DNA of 64,000 bases from CAWAMD01 sp963783045 (GCA_963783045.1 CAWAMD010000005.1:1178001-1242000); one strand, 5' to 3'. Numbered from the stretch's first letter, positions 10,331-19,840 are shown. Notes: generated by a model from the sequence alone, not told the origin. Translations and numbers: made by a program.

Positions 10331-11776
10331 GTGCCCGCCGACCCGACCGCCGCCCCGACCGTCGCACCGTCCGTCGCACCGTCCGTCGATGACGCGGTGG
10401 GGCGCGCCCGGGCCGCCTGGCCGGACTGGCGCGCGCTCGGGCCCGCCGGCCGCGCCCCGTACCTGACGGCCCTGCGCCGAGCGGTCGCACGCAGCGCCCG
10501 GACCACCGCCGCGGCGGTCCGCGCCGACACGGGCAAGCCACTCGGAGACGCGATCCTCACCGAGGTGCTGCCCTCCGCGCTGTACGCGGGCCACCTCGCC
10601 CGCCACGCCCCGCGGCTGCTGGCCGACCGGCGGGTGCGCGCCGTCCCGCTCGTGCACAAGCGGGCCTGGGTGCGCCACGAGCCCTACGGCGTCGCCGGTG
10701 TGATCGCCCCGTGGAACTACCCGTTCTTCCTGTCCTGGGCGCCGACCGTGACCGCGCTCGCAGCCGGGTGCACGGTGGTGTGCAAGCCGTCGGAGCAGAC
10801 GCCGGCGACCGCCGCGCGTCTGGCGGCCGTCGCGGCCGACGCCGGGCTGCCGGCGGGGGTCGTCGAGGTGGTTCAGGGCGGGCCGGCGGTCGGCGAGGCG
10901 CTGGTCGACCGGGTCGACGTGGTGGCGTTCACCGGCTCCACGGCCGGCGGGCGTGCCGTCGCGGCCCGGGCCGGTCGGCGGCTCGTCCCCGCCGTGCTGG
11001 AGCTCGGCGGCAAGGACCCGCTGCTCGTGCTCGAGGACGCCGACCTGCGCCGCGCCGCTCGCGCGGCGGTGTGGGGCGCGTTCCTCAACGCCGGCCAGAC
11101 CTGCGTGTCGGTCGAGCGCTGCTACGTCGTCGACGCCGTGTACGACGCCTTCCTCGCCGAGGTCGACCTCGCGATGGGCGCGGTGACCGCCACCGGCGAC
11201 TGGCGTCGCGAGGTCGGGCCGTTCAGCGTCGATTCGCAGGCCGAGACGGTCGCCGCGCAGCTCGCCGACGCCCGCGAGCGGGGCGCGCGGGTGCGGCACG
11301 GCGGGCAGACGCTGGCGGTCGACGGGCGGCCGGCGCTGGCCCCGACCGTGCTCGTCGACGTGGACCACACGATGGCCGTGATGCGTGACGAGACGTTCGG
11401 GCCCGTGCTGCCGATCATGCGGGTGCCCGACGAGGCGGCGGCGGTCCGGCTGGCCAACGACACGCCCTACGGGCTCGCGGCGTCGGTGTTCACCCGGGAC
11501 GCGCGCCGGGGCCGCCGGGTCGCCGCGTCGCTGCGCGCCGGGGCGGTGTCGATCAACGACGCGCTCGTGAACTTCGGGGTGCCGGCGCTGCCGTTCGGCG
11601 GGGTCGGCGACTCCGGGTCGGGGCGCATGTCCGGCGACGCGGGGCTGGGGGCGTTCACCTACACCCAGTCGGTGACCCGCGGCCGGCTCGACCTGCCGCG
11701 GGAGCCGCAGTGGTTCCCGCGCGTGCTGGGCGCCCGGGCGCTGCAGGCCGTGGTCCGGACCGTGTTCGGACGGTGA
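10331..11776 (+). CDS. Aldehyde dehydrogenase family protein
   Basis: NAD(P)-dependent aldehyde oxidation; 481 aa from the GTG at 10331, preferred because AGGAG lies 7 nt upstream, while an in-frame ATG at 10310 has a poor site. Motifs: VIAPWNYPFFLSW, FTGSTAGGRAV, the catalytic glutamate in LELGGKDPL and the catalytic cysteine in NAGQTCVSVERCYV. The sequence leans toward fatty-aldehyde or succinate-semialdehyde subfamilies, with a hydrophobic basic tail (VVRTVFGR) that could touch membranes. Substrate unresolved. Its 5' end carries a small GTCGCACCGTCC repeat. Confidence 0.88.
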   Translation: MPADPTAAPTVAPSVAPSVDDAVGRARAAWPDWRALGPAGRAPYLTALRRAVARSARTTAAAVRADTGKPLGDAILTEVLPSALYAGHLARHAPRLLADRRVRAVPLVHKRAWVRHEPYGVAGVIAPWNYPFFLSWAPTVTALAAGCTVVCKPSEQTPATAARLAAVAADAGLPAGVVEVVQGGPAVGEALVDRVDVVAFTGSTAGGRAVAARAGRRLVPAVLELGGKDPLLVLEDADLRRAARAAVWGAFLNAGQTCVSVERCYVVDAVYDAFLAEVDLAMGAVTATGDWRREVGPFSVDSQAETVAAQLADARERGARVRHGGQTLAVDGRPALAPTVLVDVDHTMAVMRDETFGPVLPIMRVPDEAAAVRLANDTPYGLAASVFTRDARRGRRVAASLRAGAVSINDALVNFGVPALPFGGVGDSGSGRMSGDAGLGAFTYTQSVTRGRLDLPREPQWFPRVLGARALQAVVRTVFGR

Positions 11777-11786
11777 GCGCCGCTGG

Positions 11787-12383
11787 TCAGCCGGCAGGGG
11801 TCAACTCGCGCGGGGCGTCGAGCGGGATCCCGGCGGCCTCGGCGGCCTGGCGGTAGCTCTCCGCCAGCGACGCGACGGACTCGTGGGCGTTGAGGCCGCT
11901 CGGGTTGCCGAGCACCCACAGCGCCGCGCCGGCGAGGTCGACGGGCTGCCGTCCGGCGGCGGCGTCACGACGGTCGAAGGCCGTGCGGTACGCCGTGATG
12001 CCGACGACCGCGACGACCGCCGGCGACCATGCTTCGACCTTCTCCTCGAGCGTCGTGGCGCCGCGTCGCAGCTCCTCGCGCCCGAGGTCGGCGGCACGGG
12101 CGGTGGCGCGGTCGACGAGGTTGGTGATCCCGATCCCCCGACCGGTGAGCGCCGCGGCGTCCTCGTCGCTCATCCCGTCGGCGACCTCGAGGAGCTGGCC
12201 GGTGATCCCGGCGGCGTACAACGCCTTGTAGAAGCGGTTGCCGGGATGGGCGAAGTGGGCCTGCGCAGCCGCGGTCCACAGTCCGGGGTTGATCCCGACG
12301 AACAGCAGCCGGACGTCGTCGCCGACGAGATCGGGAACGGTGCGGCCGACCTGCGCGTCGAGCTCCTCGCGGGTGAACCCCAT
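11787..12383 (-). CDS. mug: G/U mismatch-specific uracil-DNA glycosylase
   Basis: Removes uracil or thymine mispaired with guanine; family-2 UDG, 198 aa. The active-site motif is LFVGINPGLWTA (about residues 26-37, with the GINPG core of Mug/TDG) and the second is NPSGLNAH (about 158-165). It converges on the aldehyde dehydrogenase (10 nt). Its ATG overlaps by 1 nt the stop of the upstream thioesterase gene, so the two are coupled. Confidence 0.93.
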   Translation of the reverse strand: MGFTREELDAQVGRTVPDLVGDDVRLLFVGINPGLWTAAAQAHFAHPGNRFYKALYAAGITGQLLEVADGMSDEDAAALTGRGIGITNLVDRATARAADLGREELRRGATTLEEKVEAWSPAVVAVVGITAYRTAFDRRDAAAGRQPVDLAGAALWVLGNPSGLNAHESVASLAESYRQAAEAAGIPLDAPRELTPAG

Positions 12384-12997
12384 CAGGGACGCATGTGGCT
12401 GGCGTCGATCGTGATGAACAGCGCCTCGGCCTTCGCGACGATGTCACCGTTCGCGTGGGCCTCGGCCTCGGTGTGGATCTTGCGGCCGTCGCGGTGCAGC
12501 ACCCGGGCCCGGAACTCGAGCGGCTGGTCGATCGGGGTCGCCGCCAGGTAGCGGATGGTCAGCTCGCCGGTGAACGCCGGCTGGCGCAGCAGGGTCAGCA
12601 GGTAGCCGGTCACGTCGTCGAAGATCGCCGCGACGATCCCGCCGTGGGAGCGTCCGGGAGCACCCTCGAAGGCCGGGCCGAGGTTCACGTCGGCGACGGC
12701 CTCGTCCCCCTCCCGCCGCACCTCGATGGCAATGCCCATCGGGTTCTGGGACCCGGAGACGAAGCACTCGTCGAAGTGTGAGACGGTCTCGCCGTCCGCG
12801 ACCTCGACGTCGAACATGCGCCGCTTCATCTCGAGCAGGTCGCGCTCGCGCGGCGGCGCTGCCTCGAGGTCGGTCGCGACCCGGTCGGCGGCTTCGGCGA
12901 CCCGGCGGAGCAGGTCCTCGTCGGCCTCGTGCCCCATGAGCGCGTGCCCGAGCCGCCGCAGCGCCGCGGCAGCACGCGCGCGTGGATCCTCGTTCAC
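12383..12997 (-). CDS. PaaI-family thioesterase (long form)
   Basis: Hotdog-fold acyl-CoA thioesterase of 204 aa with an N-terminal helical stretch of about 90 residues before the hotdog core. The catalytic helix region reads GRSHGGIVAAIFDDVTGYL. The family has a broad acyl-CoA range. The gene is translationally joined to mug, an unlikely metabolic partner, so the linkage is probably one of transcription only. Upstream lies a 382-nt gap with tandem repeats. Confidence 0.85.
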   Translation of the reverse strand: MNEDPRARAAAALRRLGHALMGHEADEDLLRRVAEAADRVATDLEAAPPRERDLLEMKRRMFDVEVADGETVSHFDECFVSGSQNPMGIAIEVRREGDEAVADVNLGPAFEGAPGRSHGGIVAAIFDDVTGYLLTLLRQPAFTGELTIRYLAATPIDQPLEFRARVLHRDGRKIHTEAEAHANGDIVAKAEALFITIDASHMRP

Positions 12998-13044
12998 CCG
13001 TCCGGCCTGTCGTCGACGACGGCCGAGATGCTAGTGGTCCGTTG

Positions 13045-13229
13045 CGGACGCGCCGGTTGCCGGGCCCAGCCGACCACACCGCCCCGGCCCTCCACTCAGA
13101 AACCGCCGGATACGCCGGTTGCTGACCCACGCAGACCACACCGCCCCCGGCCCTCCCCCAGAAACCGCCGGATACGCCGGTTGCTGTCGCGCGCAGACCA
13201 CACCGCCCCCGGCCCTCCCCGGAAACCGG
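13045..13229. repeat. Three tandem 62-bp repeats, intergenic
   Basis: Three copies with an exact 62-nt period (13045, 13107, 13169), shown by CGCCGGTTGC recurring at 13051, 13113 and 13175. Each contains GACCACACCGCC and ends in AAACCG. The junction AACCGCCGGATACGCCGGTT can fold into an imperfect hairpin. The first copy is the most divergent. They lie between divergent genes and outside plausible coding frames. Confidence 0.85.
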
Positions 13230-13274
13230 CGCCGCGGAACCTCTGCGTATCGAACGGCCCCACCAGAATTCGCA

Positions 13275-13289
13275 TGAGAATGGTTCTCA
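13275..13289. promoter_or_regulatory. Fur/Zur-like operator upstream of the HiPIP-like gene
   Basis: TGAGAATGGTTCTCA is a perfect 6-3-6 inverted repeat. By inspection it agrees at 12 of 15 positions with the 7-1-7 Fur-family consensus TGATAATNATTATCA. It lies 90 nt before the ATG of the small iron-sulfur protein. The regulator is not in the window. Confidence 0.55.
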
Positions 13290-13379
13290 GCAATAGGGTG
13301 GGCGGCGTCTCCCAGCGTCCGACCAGACCCCGAACAGTCGTCCGAACCCGCCCGTTCCCGACCCAGACAAGGAGAGCCC

Positions 13380-13622
13380 ATGTCCGACGTCGACCTTCCC
13401 GTTCCGGAGCCCACCGAGGAGGACGAGCGCAAGGCCCTCGAGCTCCAGCACCTCATCGAGGACAACGTGCTGCGCGGTCAGCCGAAGGGCGACGAGCGGT
13501 GCGACAACTGTCTCTACTACCTCAACCCGGACGAGAGCCTGAGCTACTGCTGGCACCCGAAGCTGCGCATCCTCGTCGGGGCCGAGTGGTGGTGCCAGTG
13601 GTGGGAGGAGATCCCCGAGTAG
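13380..13622 (+). CDS. Small HiPIP-like iron-sulfur protein
   Basis: An 80-aa protein with an acidic first half. Its second half has four cysteines in the HiPIP order: CDNC, then C in SYCWHP, then C in GAEWWCQWWE. High-potential iron-sulfur proteins hold a [4Fe-4S] cluster with C-x2-C, a third Cys and a fourth Cys in a G-W-C context rich in aromatics; this matches that layout. Classical HiPIPs are Tat-exported periplasmic electron carriers, but there is no signal peptide here, so this one should be cytoplasmic. GGAG lies just before the ATG. The Fur/Zur-like palindrome suggests metal-responsive expression. Partner unknown. Confidence 0.7.
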   Translation: MSDVDLPVPEPTEEDERKALELQHLIEDNVLRGQPKGDERCDNCLYYLNPDESLSYCWHPKLRILVGAEWWCQWWEEIPE

Positions 13623-13806
13623 GCACGCCCCACCGCTCGAGCCAACCGCCCTCGCCGATCGGCGGGGGCGGTGACGTGTCGGCCAGTCGCCCCGGTGAGT
13701 CCGCAGGGGCGTGCCGGGTGGCGTCGACAGGCATCGTCCGCACGGCGGACGACCGCGGACGTTGGCGGTGTTCCCGAGCACGACACCCGGATCCGTCCGG
13801 GTCGGG

Positions 13807-16409
13807 TCACCCGGGTCGGGACGACGAGGCCCCCAGGCCGGCGGTCGCGGCTGCGGCGGGCGTCGCGGCGGCCTCCTGCCGGGTGGCGACCCCGAGCTTC
13901 GTGAGCACGGCGGAGACGTGGTGGTCGACGGTGCGGACCGACACGACGAGCCTCTCGGCGATCTCGGAGTTCGTCAGCCCCTCGCGGAGCAGCGCGAGCA
14001 CCTCGACCTGCCGGTCGGTCAGCCCGGCCGGGTTCTCCCGGGTGCTGGCGACGGGACCGCGGGGCACGCGGGTCACACCGAGGTCACGCAGCTGCTGGCG
14101 GGCGATCCGGGCGGCGGGGGCGGCCCCGAGCTCGTCGAAGATGGCGACCGCCTCGAAGGTCGCGTCCACCGTACGGACCCGCAGGAGCTCGAGCGCCTGC
14201 TCGTAGGGCATCCCGAGCACCTCCCATCCCGGGACGGCGGCGGCCGCCCCGGTCGTCAGGGCGGTGTGCTCCGGCTCGCAGACCGTCGTTGGCGCCGGCC
14301 CGACGCCGCGGCCGAGCAGGAGGAGCCGCCAACGGATCCAGTCGTCCCAGAACCGTCCGGCGCTGGCCTCGAGCGCGGGGACGACGAAGGGGTCGGCGAG
14401 TGCCACCTCCTGCCGGGTCCAGGCGAGCTCGAGCCCGGCCACGGCCGACTCGACGACGTACCAGTCCTGGTCGGTGCGCAGGGCGAGGTCCCACGCTCGC
14501 GCGACCTGCTCGGCGGCGTCGTCGTCGCCCCGTCGCACGGCCAGGAGCGCCAGGCTTCCGTAGGAGATCGCGGCGAGGACGCCTGCCTGTGCCTCGCTGG
14601 CCGACAGCTCCGCGAGTCGGCGCTCCGCGGCGGCCCAGCGGCCCTGCAGCAGGTCGAGCCGGGCTCGCTGCCCCACCGTGTTGTACCGGTGCGCACGGAA
14701 GTCGTGGTCGTCGTAGAAGGCGACCGCCTCCTCGATGGTGGCGATCGCCTCGTCCCAGCGGCGCAGGGAGACGAGGAACTCGACGAGGTTCGTGTAGCCC
14801 CGTGCGGCCGGCTCGACCTGCCCGGTCCGGCGCCCGAGAGCGATCGCCTCGCGTATCTCCTCGAGGCCGCGCTCGTCGCCGAGGAAGGTCCGCGCCCCTC
14901 CGCGGTAGACGCGACGAGCACGTGGAGGTCGGGCCGCTCCTCGGCGGTGACGGCCGCACTGGCCGCACGGGCCTCGGCGATGGCCTCCCCGTGGCGGTCG
15001 GAGAGGTGCAGCATCGTGGCGCGGGCCACGTGGACCTCCGCCGCGAGCGTCGGGTCGTCGAGCGTGGCGACGAGCGCGTCGGCCCGGTCGATGAGGGACA
15101 GGCAGCGACCGGGGCGGCTCGTCAAGTAGGCCATGCGCGCCGCCGTCAGGATGCTGCGTCCGAGCGCGGCCCGGTCGAGTGCCTGCTCCCGCCGCGCCAC
15201 CGCGCGGTCGGCCGCCTCAGCGGCCTCGCTGAACCGGTGCAGGTTGTACAGCGACCACGCATGCTCCTCGAGGACGCGGGCGAGCGTCTCCCCGGGGAGG
15301 AGGGACGGGTGGGCGAGGAGCTGCTCCTGGTGGCCGAGCGCCTCGCGGTGGGCGCCGGCGCGGAAGGCCTCGTGCGCGATGGCGGGCCCGTAGCGCGCGA
15401 CGACGTCGCCGCGATCGGCGGCCACGGCGTGATGGAGGATCGCCGGGCCGTCGGGCGGATCCGCGTCGAGGAGGAGGTCGAGCACCCGCTGGTGGTGGCG
15501 CAGCTGGGTGGCCACCGGCAGCGCCGCCAGGACCGCCTGGCGGGCGAGCTCGTGGCGGAACCCGACGAGGCCGTTGACGACCGTGAGGAGACCGCGCTCC
15601 TCGGCCACGGCGAGGACGTTGGGATCGTCCAGCAGGGCCTGCACCCGCTCGATGTGCGCCCGGCGCGGGATGACCGACAGCAGCTCGATCGCGGCGCGCG
15701 CCGGGGGCGGGAGCGTCTGGACGCGTGCGACGACGGCATCGGCGACGCTCGCCGGCACCCGGTCACCGGTGTGGACGACCTCGGTCACGAAGAAGGGGTT
15801 GCCGGCGGTGACCTGCAGCACCTCCTCGGGGTCCAGGTCCGTGCCGGCGGTCAGCGTCGCGACCGCCCCCGCGGTGAAGCGCCGGAGCCAGATCCGACGG
15901 ACGTAGGTGCTCGGCAGCACCCCGAGGACACCCTGCAGCGGATGGTCGGTCCCGACCTCGTCGTCGCGGTAGGTCACGACGAGGACGCCTCGCAGCCGGT
16001 TGATGCGGCGCCCGACGAACCGCAGCACGTCGAGCGTGGCCTCGTCGGCCCAGTGGACGTCCTCGAGCACCAGCACCGTGGGGCGCAGCGGGTGGTCCAG
16101 CTCGGTGAGCAGCGTGTCGAGGAGGGCGCCGGTGTCGGCCGACGCGACCACGTCCGCGAGCGCGCCGCCTGCGGCACGTGCCACGTCGTGGAACGGACCG
16201 AGGGTGCGGCTCGTGAGGAAGTCGTCGCACCAGCCGATGAGCAGCCGGCACTCGATGCCGGGCTCGTCACGGAAGGCGCGGACCAGGCTCGACTTGCCGA
16301 TGCCCGCCTCGCCTGACACGAGCACGACCGAGCCGCGGCCCTCGGCGGCATCGCGGACGGCGTCACGCAGCCTGGCCAGGTCGTGGTCGCGTTCGAGCAG
16401 GTCGGTCAC
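13807..16409 (-). pseudogene. LAL-type (AAA ATPase) LuxR-family transcriptional regulator, one frameshift
   Basis: A large ATP-dependent transcriptional regulator, about 867 aa if repaired. The N-terminus has Walker A (SGEAGIGKSSLV) and Walker B (VLVLEDVHWADEA); the middle is TPR-like helices; the C-terminus is a LuxR helix-turn-helix (LTDRQVEVLALLREGLTNSE). The reading frame breaks near 14907-14909, where one base appears missing; both halves are well conserved and share codon bias, so a sequence error is as likely as decay. The GTG at 16409 has GGAG 6 nt upstream. It sits last in a same-strand run with the flavoprotein and OsmC genes, and a weak copy of the island palindrome lies 79 nt upstream, suggesting autoregulation. 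Confidence 0.85.
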
Positions 16410-16487
16410 GTGGTCTCCGATCCCCTCGGCCGCGCGCGCCCCTGGCGGCGCGAGCACAGCAGGTTGCCGGTGGTCTGTCCACCCGAT

Positions 16488-16502
16488 GTCGGGACTGCCC
16501 GG
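16488..16502. promoter_or_regulatory. Weak copy of the island palindrome upstream of the LAL gene
   Basis: GTCGGGACTGCCCGG keeps the ACTGCCC half-site of the 15-bp palindrome found intact at 18543 but has lost the outer symmetry. It is a candidate autoregulatory site only. Confidence 0.3.
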
Positions 16503-16534
16503 TTCGCGTGTCCGGACGACGGTCGACGGGGCGA

Positions 16535-17704
16535 TCAGGCCGCGGCCGACGGCGTCGCCTCCACGCCGTCGCGGGCGAGGGCGCGCAGGACCTGCCCCTC
16601 GTGCTTCATCGCGTCGCTCAGGGCGAGGTGGTGGGCCCGAAGCGCCGGCAGGTCCCACCGGTAGGACGCGATCACGTCCGAGGTGGCGAACAGGGGCGCC
16701 GACAGCGTGTCGCGGAGGCGTGCATACCCGTCGAGCGCGTCTGCCTCGGCCACCGCCCCCGTCCACGCGGCGTCGAGCGCCCGCGAGAGCAGGTCGGCGT
16801 CGCGCAGCGCGTCGGTCATGCCATGCGCGGTCAGCGGGTCCTTGAAGTAGGCGGCGTCGCCCACCAGCGCCCAGCCGGGGCCGCACGGCTGACGCAGCCA
16901 GCCGGGCACGCCCGGAAAGCCGCGGACGCGACCGACCTGCCGACCGGCGGCGAGCCGGTCCGCGGCGTCCGAGGTGATCTCGGCGAGCAGACGTGGCACG
17001 GCGCGGGCGAGGTCGTGGCGCAGCTCGGCGTGGAAGCGAGCCGGGGGCACGGCCACGAACACGACGGTGTCACCGTCGTTCGTCGGGATGAGGCCGGCGC
17101 CGGCACCCGGTGCGAAGCACCAGTGGTAGCCCTCGGTCGGCACGTCGGCCCAGTAGCCGTAGACGCAGGCGCTGGCGTGGCGCCCCGTGTGGGTGACCGG
17201 CGCGCCGACGGCGGCGGCGACCCGCGAGCCGCGGCCGTCGGCACCCACGACGACCCGTGCACGGGTGGACCACCGGCGGCCGCCGCGGTCGTGTGCCTCG
17301 ACGGCGATGACACGGCCGTGCGCGTCGCGAACCACGTCGTCGACGGCGACACCGAACTGGAACTCGGCGCCGGCCTCCTCGGCCGCGTCGACGAGCAGCG
17401 GGTCGAGGACGGTGCGCTTCGGGGCGTACAGCGGTCGACGAGCGGCCACCGGAACGGCCTCGTCGCCGTAGTGGAACGTCACCTGGTGGATGGGCGGGGT
17501 GCCGGCCGCCGTGAGCCGGTCGAGCAGCCGCCAGCGGTCGAGCAGCTCGACGCCGGCAGGCATGAGCGCGTGGGTGGACAGCGTGTCCGAACCCCGGCGG
17601 GCGTGGTCCAGGACGAGGACGCGGTGGCCGCGACGGGCGAGCTGGAGGGCGGTGGCGGCTCCGGCCACCCGGGCCCCGACGATGACGGCGTCATAGCGTT
17701 CCAT
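16535..17704 (-). CDS. FAD-dependent oxidoreductase (aromatic hydroxylase / geranylgeranyl-reductase-like)
   Basis: A 389-aa group A flavoprotein. The N-terminal dinucleotide fold is AVIVGARVAGAATALQLARRG, and the FAD pyrophosphate motif is VGDAAYFKDPLTAHGM (about residues 276-291). The family hydroxylates or reduces small hydrophobic substrates using NAD(P)H. The ATG at 17704 leaves 86 nt to the OsmC gene upstream on the same strand, so both probably come from the OsmC promoter and its two palindromes. Substrate unknown. Confidence 0.82.
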   Translation of the reverse strand: MERYDAVIVGARVAGAATALQLARRGHRVLVLDHARRGSDTLSTHALMPAGVELLDRWRLLDRLTAAGTPPIHQVTFHYGDEAVPVAARRPLYAPKRTVLDPLLVDAAEEAGAEFQFGVAVDDVVRDAHGRVIAVEAHDRGGRRWSTRARVVVGADGRGSRVAAAVGAPVTHTGRHASACVYGYWADVPTEGYHWCFAPGAGAGLIPTNDGDTVVFVAVPPARFHAELRHDLARAVPRLLAEITSDAADRLAAGRQVGRVRGFPGVPGWLRQPCGPGWALVGDAAYFKDPLTAHGMTDALRDADLLSRALDAAWTGAVAEADALDGYARLRDTLSAPLFATSDVIASYRWDLPALRAHHLALSDAMKHEGQVLRALARDGVEATPSAAA

Positions 17705-17790
17705 GGCAGATCGGCCCTTCTGGTCGTGGTGGTGGAGGTCGGGGGCGCCGTGGACGGCGCCCCCGAGTCGGGTGGTGGATCGCTGCGGGG

Positions 17791-18363
17791 TCAGGCGGCG
17801 TCGACCGTGACGGACACGGGGACGCCGTTGGTCAGCACGTCGTAGACGGCAGACCGCGCACGGGACTGGGACACGACCTCGCGGAGCTTCTCGGCCGGGG
17901 CGTCGCCCTTGATCGTGAAGTGGACGCGGATGCCCTGGTAGCCGTTGCGGACCCTGTCGGAGAGGCCGAGGATCCCGTTCAGGTCGATGTCGCCCTCGAT
18001 GGTCGAGCTGACCTCGGTGAGGTCGATCCCGCGGGCGGAGGCGACGTTGGCGATACCTGCGGTCAGGCAGGCGGTCAGGCCGACGAGCAGGTACTCGACC
18101 GGGGTGGGGCCGCGGTCGGCGCCCGTCAGGACCTCGGGGTGGTCGGCGTCGAAGACGTGCGTCTGGTTGTGCGCGAGCTCCTGGCCCGTGCCGTAGAAGC
18201 CGCGGATCGTGGACTGGCTGTGCGTGCCACTGACCCAGCGGTTGGTGGCCCGGAACTGGAACTGCGCCGCTTCCGGGTGCTCCTTGACCACATCGAGCGT
18301 GGCGAACAGGGTCGGGACGTCCACGCCGTTGCGGGCGGGGCGGTTGGCGGTCATCTGGCTCAT
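17791..18363 (-). CDS. OsmC-like protein, single-cysteine type
   Basis: OsmC/Ohr-fold protein of 190 aa. The conserved helix is TPVEYLLVGLTACLTAGIA. True OsmC/Ohr peroxidases use two cysteines; here only the one in LTACL is present, and the second position falls in SRARSAVYDVLT without Cys. So it is probably a YhfA-type relative rather than a classical hydroperoxidase. The ATG at 18363 has a GAGGAG site, the same leader style as the 60-aa gene at 21046. Two strong palindromes lie 158-194 nt upstream, with a 15-bp repeat between. Confidence 0.85.
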   Translation of the reverse strand: MSQMTANRPARNGVDVPTLFATLDVVKEHPEAAQFQFRATNRWVSGTHSQSTIRGFYGTGQELAHNQTHVFDADHPEVLTGADRGPTPVEYLLVGLTACLTAGIANVASARGIDLTEVSSTIEGDIDLNGILGLSDRVRNGYQGIRVHFTIKGDAPAEKLREVVSQSRARSAVYDVLTNGVPVSVTVDAA

Positions 18364-18384
18364 CGGTGTCTCCTCGTGGTGGTG

Positions 18385-18474
18385 GGTGGTGCTCGGTTCG
18401 GTGGTGCTCGGTTCGGTGGTGCTCGGTTCGGTGGTGCTCGGTCCGGTGGTGCTCGGTTCGGTGGTGCTCGGTTC
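18385..18474. repeat. Six tandem 15-bp repeats in the OsmC leader
   Basis: Six head-to-tail copies of GGTGGTGCTCGGTTC (one with a C for T) occupy 18385-18474. On the minus strand they are in frame with OsmC and would encode repeated EPSTT if translation began farther upstream. The ribosome site next to 18363 argues they are 5' leader. Confidence 0.85.
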
Positions 18475-18520
18475 GGTCGAGCCGTTCGCACTGTCTCCTG
18501 CGGAGCGACTGGAGCCATCG

Positions 18521-18557
18521 GTAGGCGTTGCCCATGTCGGGCGTGGGCACTGCCCAC
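18521..18557. promoter_or_regulatory. Paired operators (GTAGGCGTTGCCCAT and GTGGGCACTGCCCAC)
   Basis: Site B (18543-18557) is a perfect 7-1-7 palindrome. Site A (18521-18535) is a diverged copy whose start is 22 bp away, two helical turns. They lie upstream of the OsmC/flavoprotein genes. Similar sites precede the azl operon at 21134 and 21159. This is the arrangement expected for cooperative binding of a dimeric regulator. Confidence 0.6.
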
Positions 18558-18575
18558 ACGGATCGGGGCGCCGGC

Positions 18576-19824
18576 TCACGCGGCGGCGCCGACCAGCGAC
18601 GGCCGGCGGACGTTGGTCAGCCGGCCGGCCAGGTGGACGGCGTCGAGTCCGACACCGTCGATGAACCCGGAGTTGCGCCGGTACAGCCAGCGCAGCCCGA
18701 GGAAGGAGAGTCCGGGGGCGGCCGTGACCCCGCGCCGGTGGACCGGCTCGCCCGCGTCGTCGAACACGTCGGCGTCGATCCAGGACCAGTCACGGTGGTA
18801 GCCGGTGGCCCAGATCACGGTCGTGATGCCCTCGCGCCGCAGGTCGAGGGCGACGGGTGCCCCAGATGCCCATCGGGGCACGGCCGGCCGTTCCCACGGC
18901 TTGCCGGGCACGGCCAGCCCCGTCCGGCGCACGTGGTCGTCGACGAGGCAGCGCAGACGCGTCGCGTTGCGCGTCCGCGTCGGCGAGGTCGTCGGCCAGC
19001 GAGCTGCCGAAGGCCACGCGGGTGCCCTCGACCAGCAGCAGACGCCCCGTCAGCTGGACACCGTGGCGGTGCAGCCGGCGTAGGTCGAGGTCCTCCGTGC
19101 CACCTTCGAGGACGCTGCTCCGCGTGTCGCGCGCCTGGTCGGGATCCGGGAGCGTGTCGACCGTGCGGTCGAGGAGGCCGAGCCGCTCCATCCACCAGTA
19201 CACGTCGTGGCCCCGGTACCGGCGCGGCAGCGCCCGGTGCCGTCCGGCGGCCAGGACCACGCGCCGGCCGGCGCGGCCGAGCTCGTCGGCGATCTGCTGG
19301 CCCGAGGGGCCGGCGCCCACGACCAGCACAGCGCCCGCCGGCAGCTGTCCCGGGTTGCGGTACTGGCTGCTGTGCAGCTGGTCGACCCCCGCCGGCATCC
19401 GGGCGGCCGTGGCGGGCACGGTCGGCCGGTCCATGTGACCGGTGGCCACGACGACGTTCGCCGCCTCGTACTCGCCGCGGTCGGTGACGACCCGCCAGCC
19501 GCCGCCGGGGCGCTGCGTGACCCGGGTCACGGTCACGCCGGTCCGGACGGGCGGTGCGAAGGATGCGGCGTAGGCGTCGAAGAAGTCGACGACCTGGCCT
19601 TTGTCCATGAACCCGTCGGGCTCCGGGCCCTGGTAGCGGAAGCCGGGCAGCCGGGTCTGCCAGTTCGGCGTGAGCAGGCGGAAGGAGTCCCACCGCTCGC
19701 TGCGCCAGCGCTCGGCGACGCGTCCGCGCTCGAGGAGGAGGTGGTCGTGGCCGGCCTCGGTGAGGCAGCGGCTCAGGGCGAGACCGGCCTGGCCGGCGCC
19801 GATGATGATCGTGGTGGCATGCAT
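18576..19824 (-). pseudogene. CzcO-like NAD(P)/FAD-dependent monooxygenase, one frameshift
   Basis: Flavin-containing monooxygenase-like protein, about 415 aa if repaired. It has two dinucleotide folds, IIIGAGQAGLALS near residue 6 and VLVVGAGPSGQQIADEL near residue 170, and the late motif VIWATGYHRDWSWI. The frame changes near 18962-18975, where one extra base is present; the C-terminal piece reads on cleanly to 18576. The ATG at 19824 is 16 nt after the azlD stop, so it is probably the last gene of the azl operon. The family oxygenates S- or N-containing or carbonyl substrates. Indel error is likely. Confidence 0.8.
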
Positions 19825-19840
19825 GATGTCTCCGGGCGAG

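Noticed and set aside
12724..12742. Extra copy of the island palindrome (TGGCAATGCCCAT)
   Set aside because: It lies inside the thioesterase coding sequence and is only part-symmetric; most likely chance.
13045..13229. Possible CRISPR array
   Set aside because: The units are directly abutting 62-bp copies with no unique spacers and only three copies; no cas genes are present.
17791..18579. Longer OsmC protein with an EPSTT-repeat N-terminal tail
   Set aside because: The frame is open, but a strong GAGGAG site sits next to the ATG at 18363 and the operators would fall inside the extended coding region.
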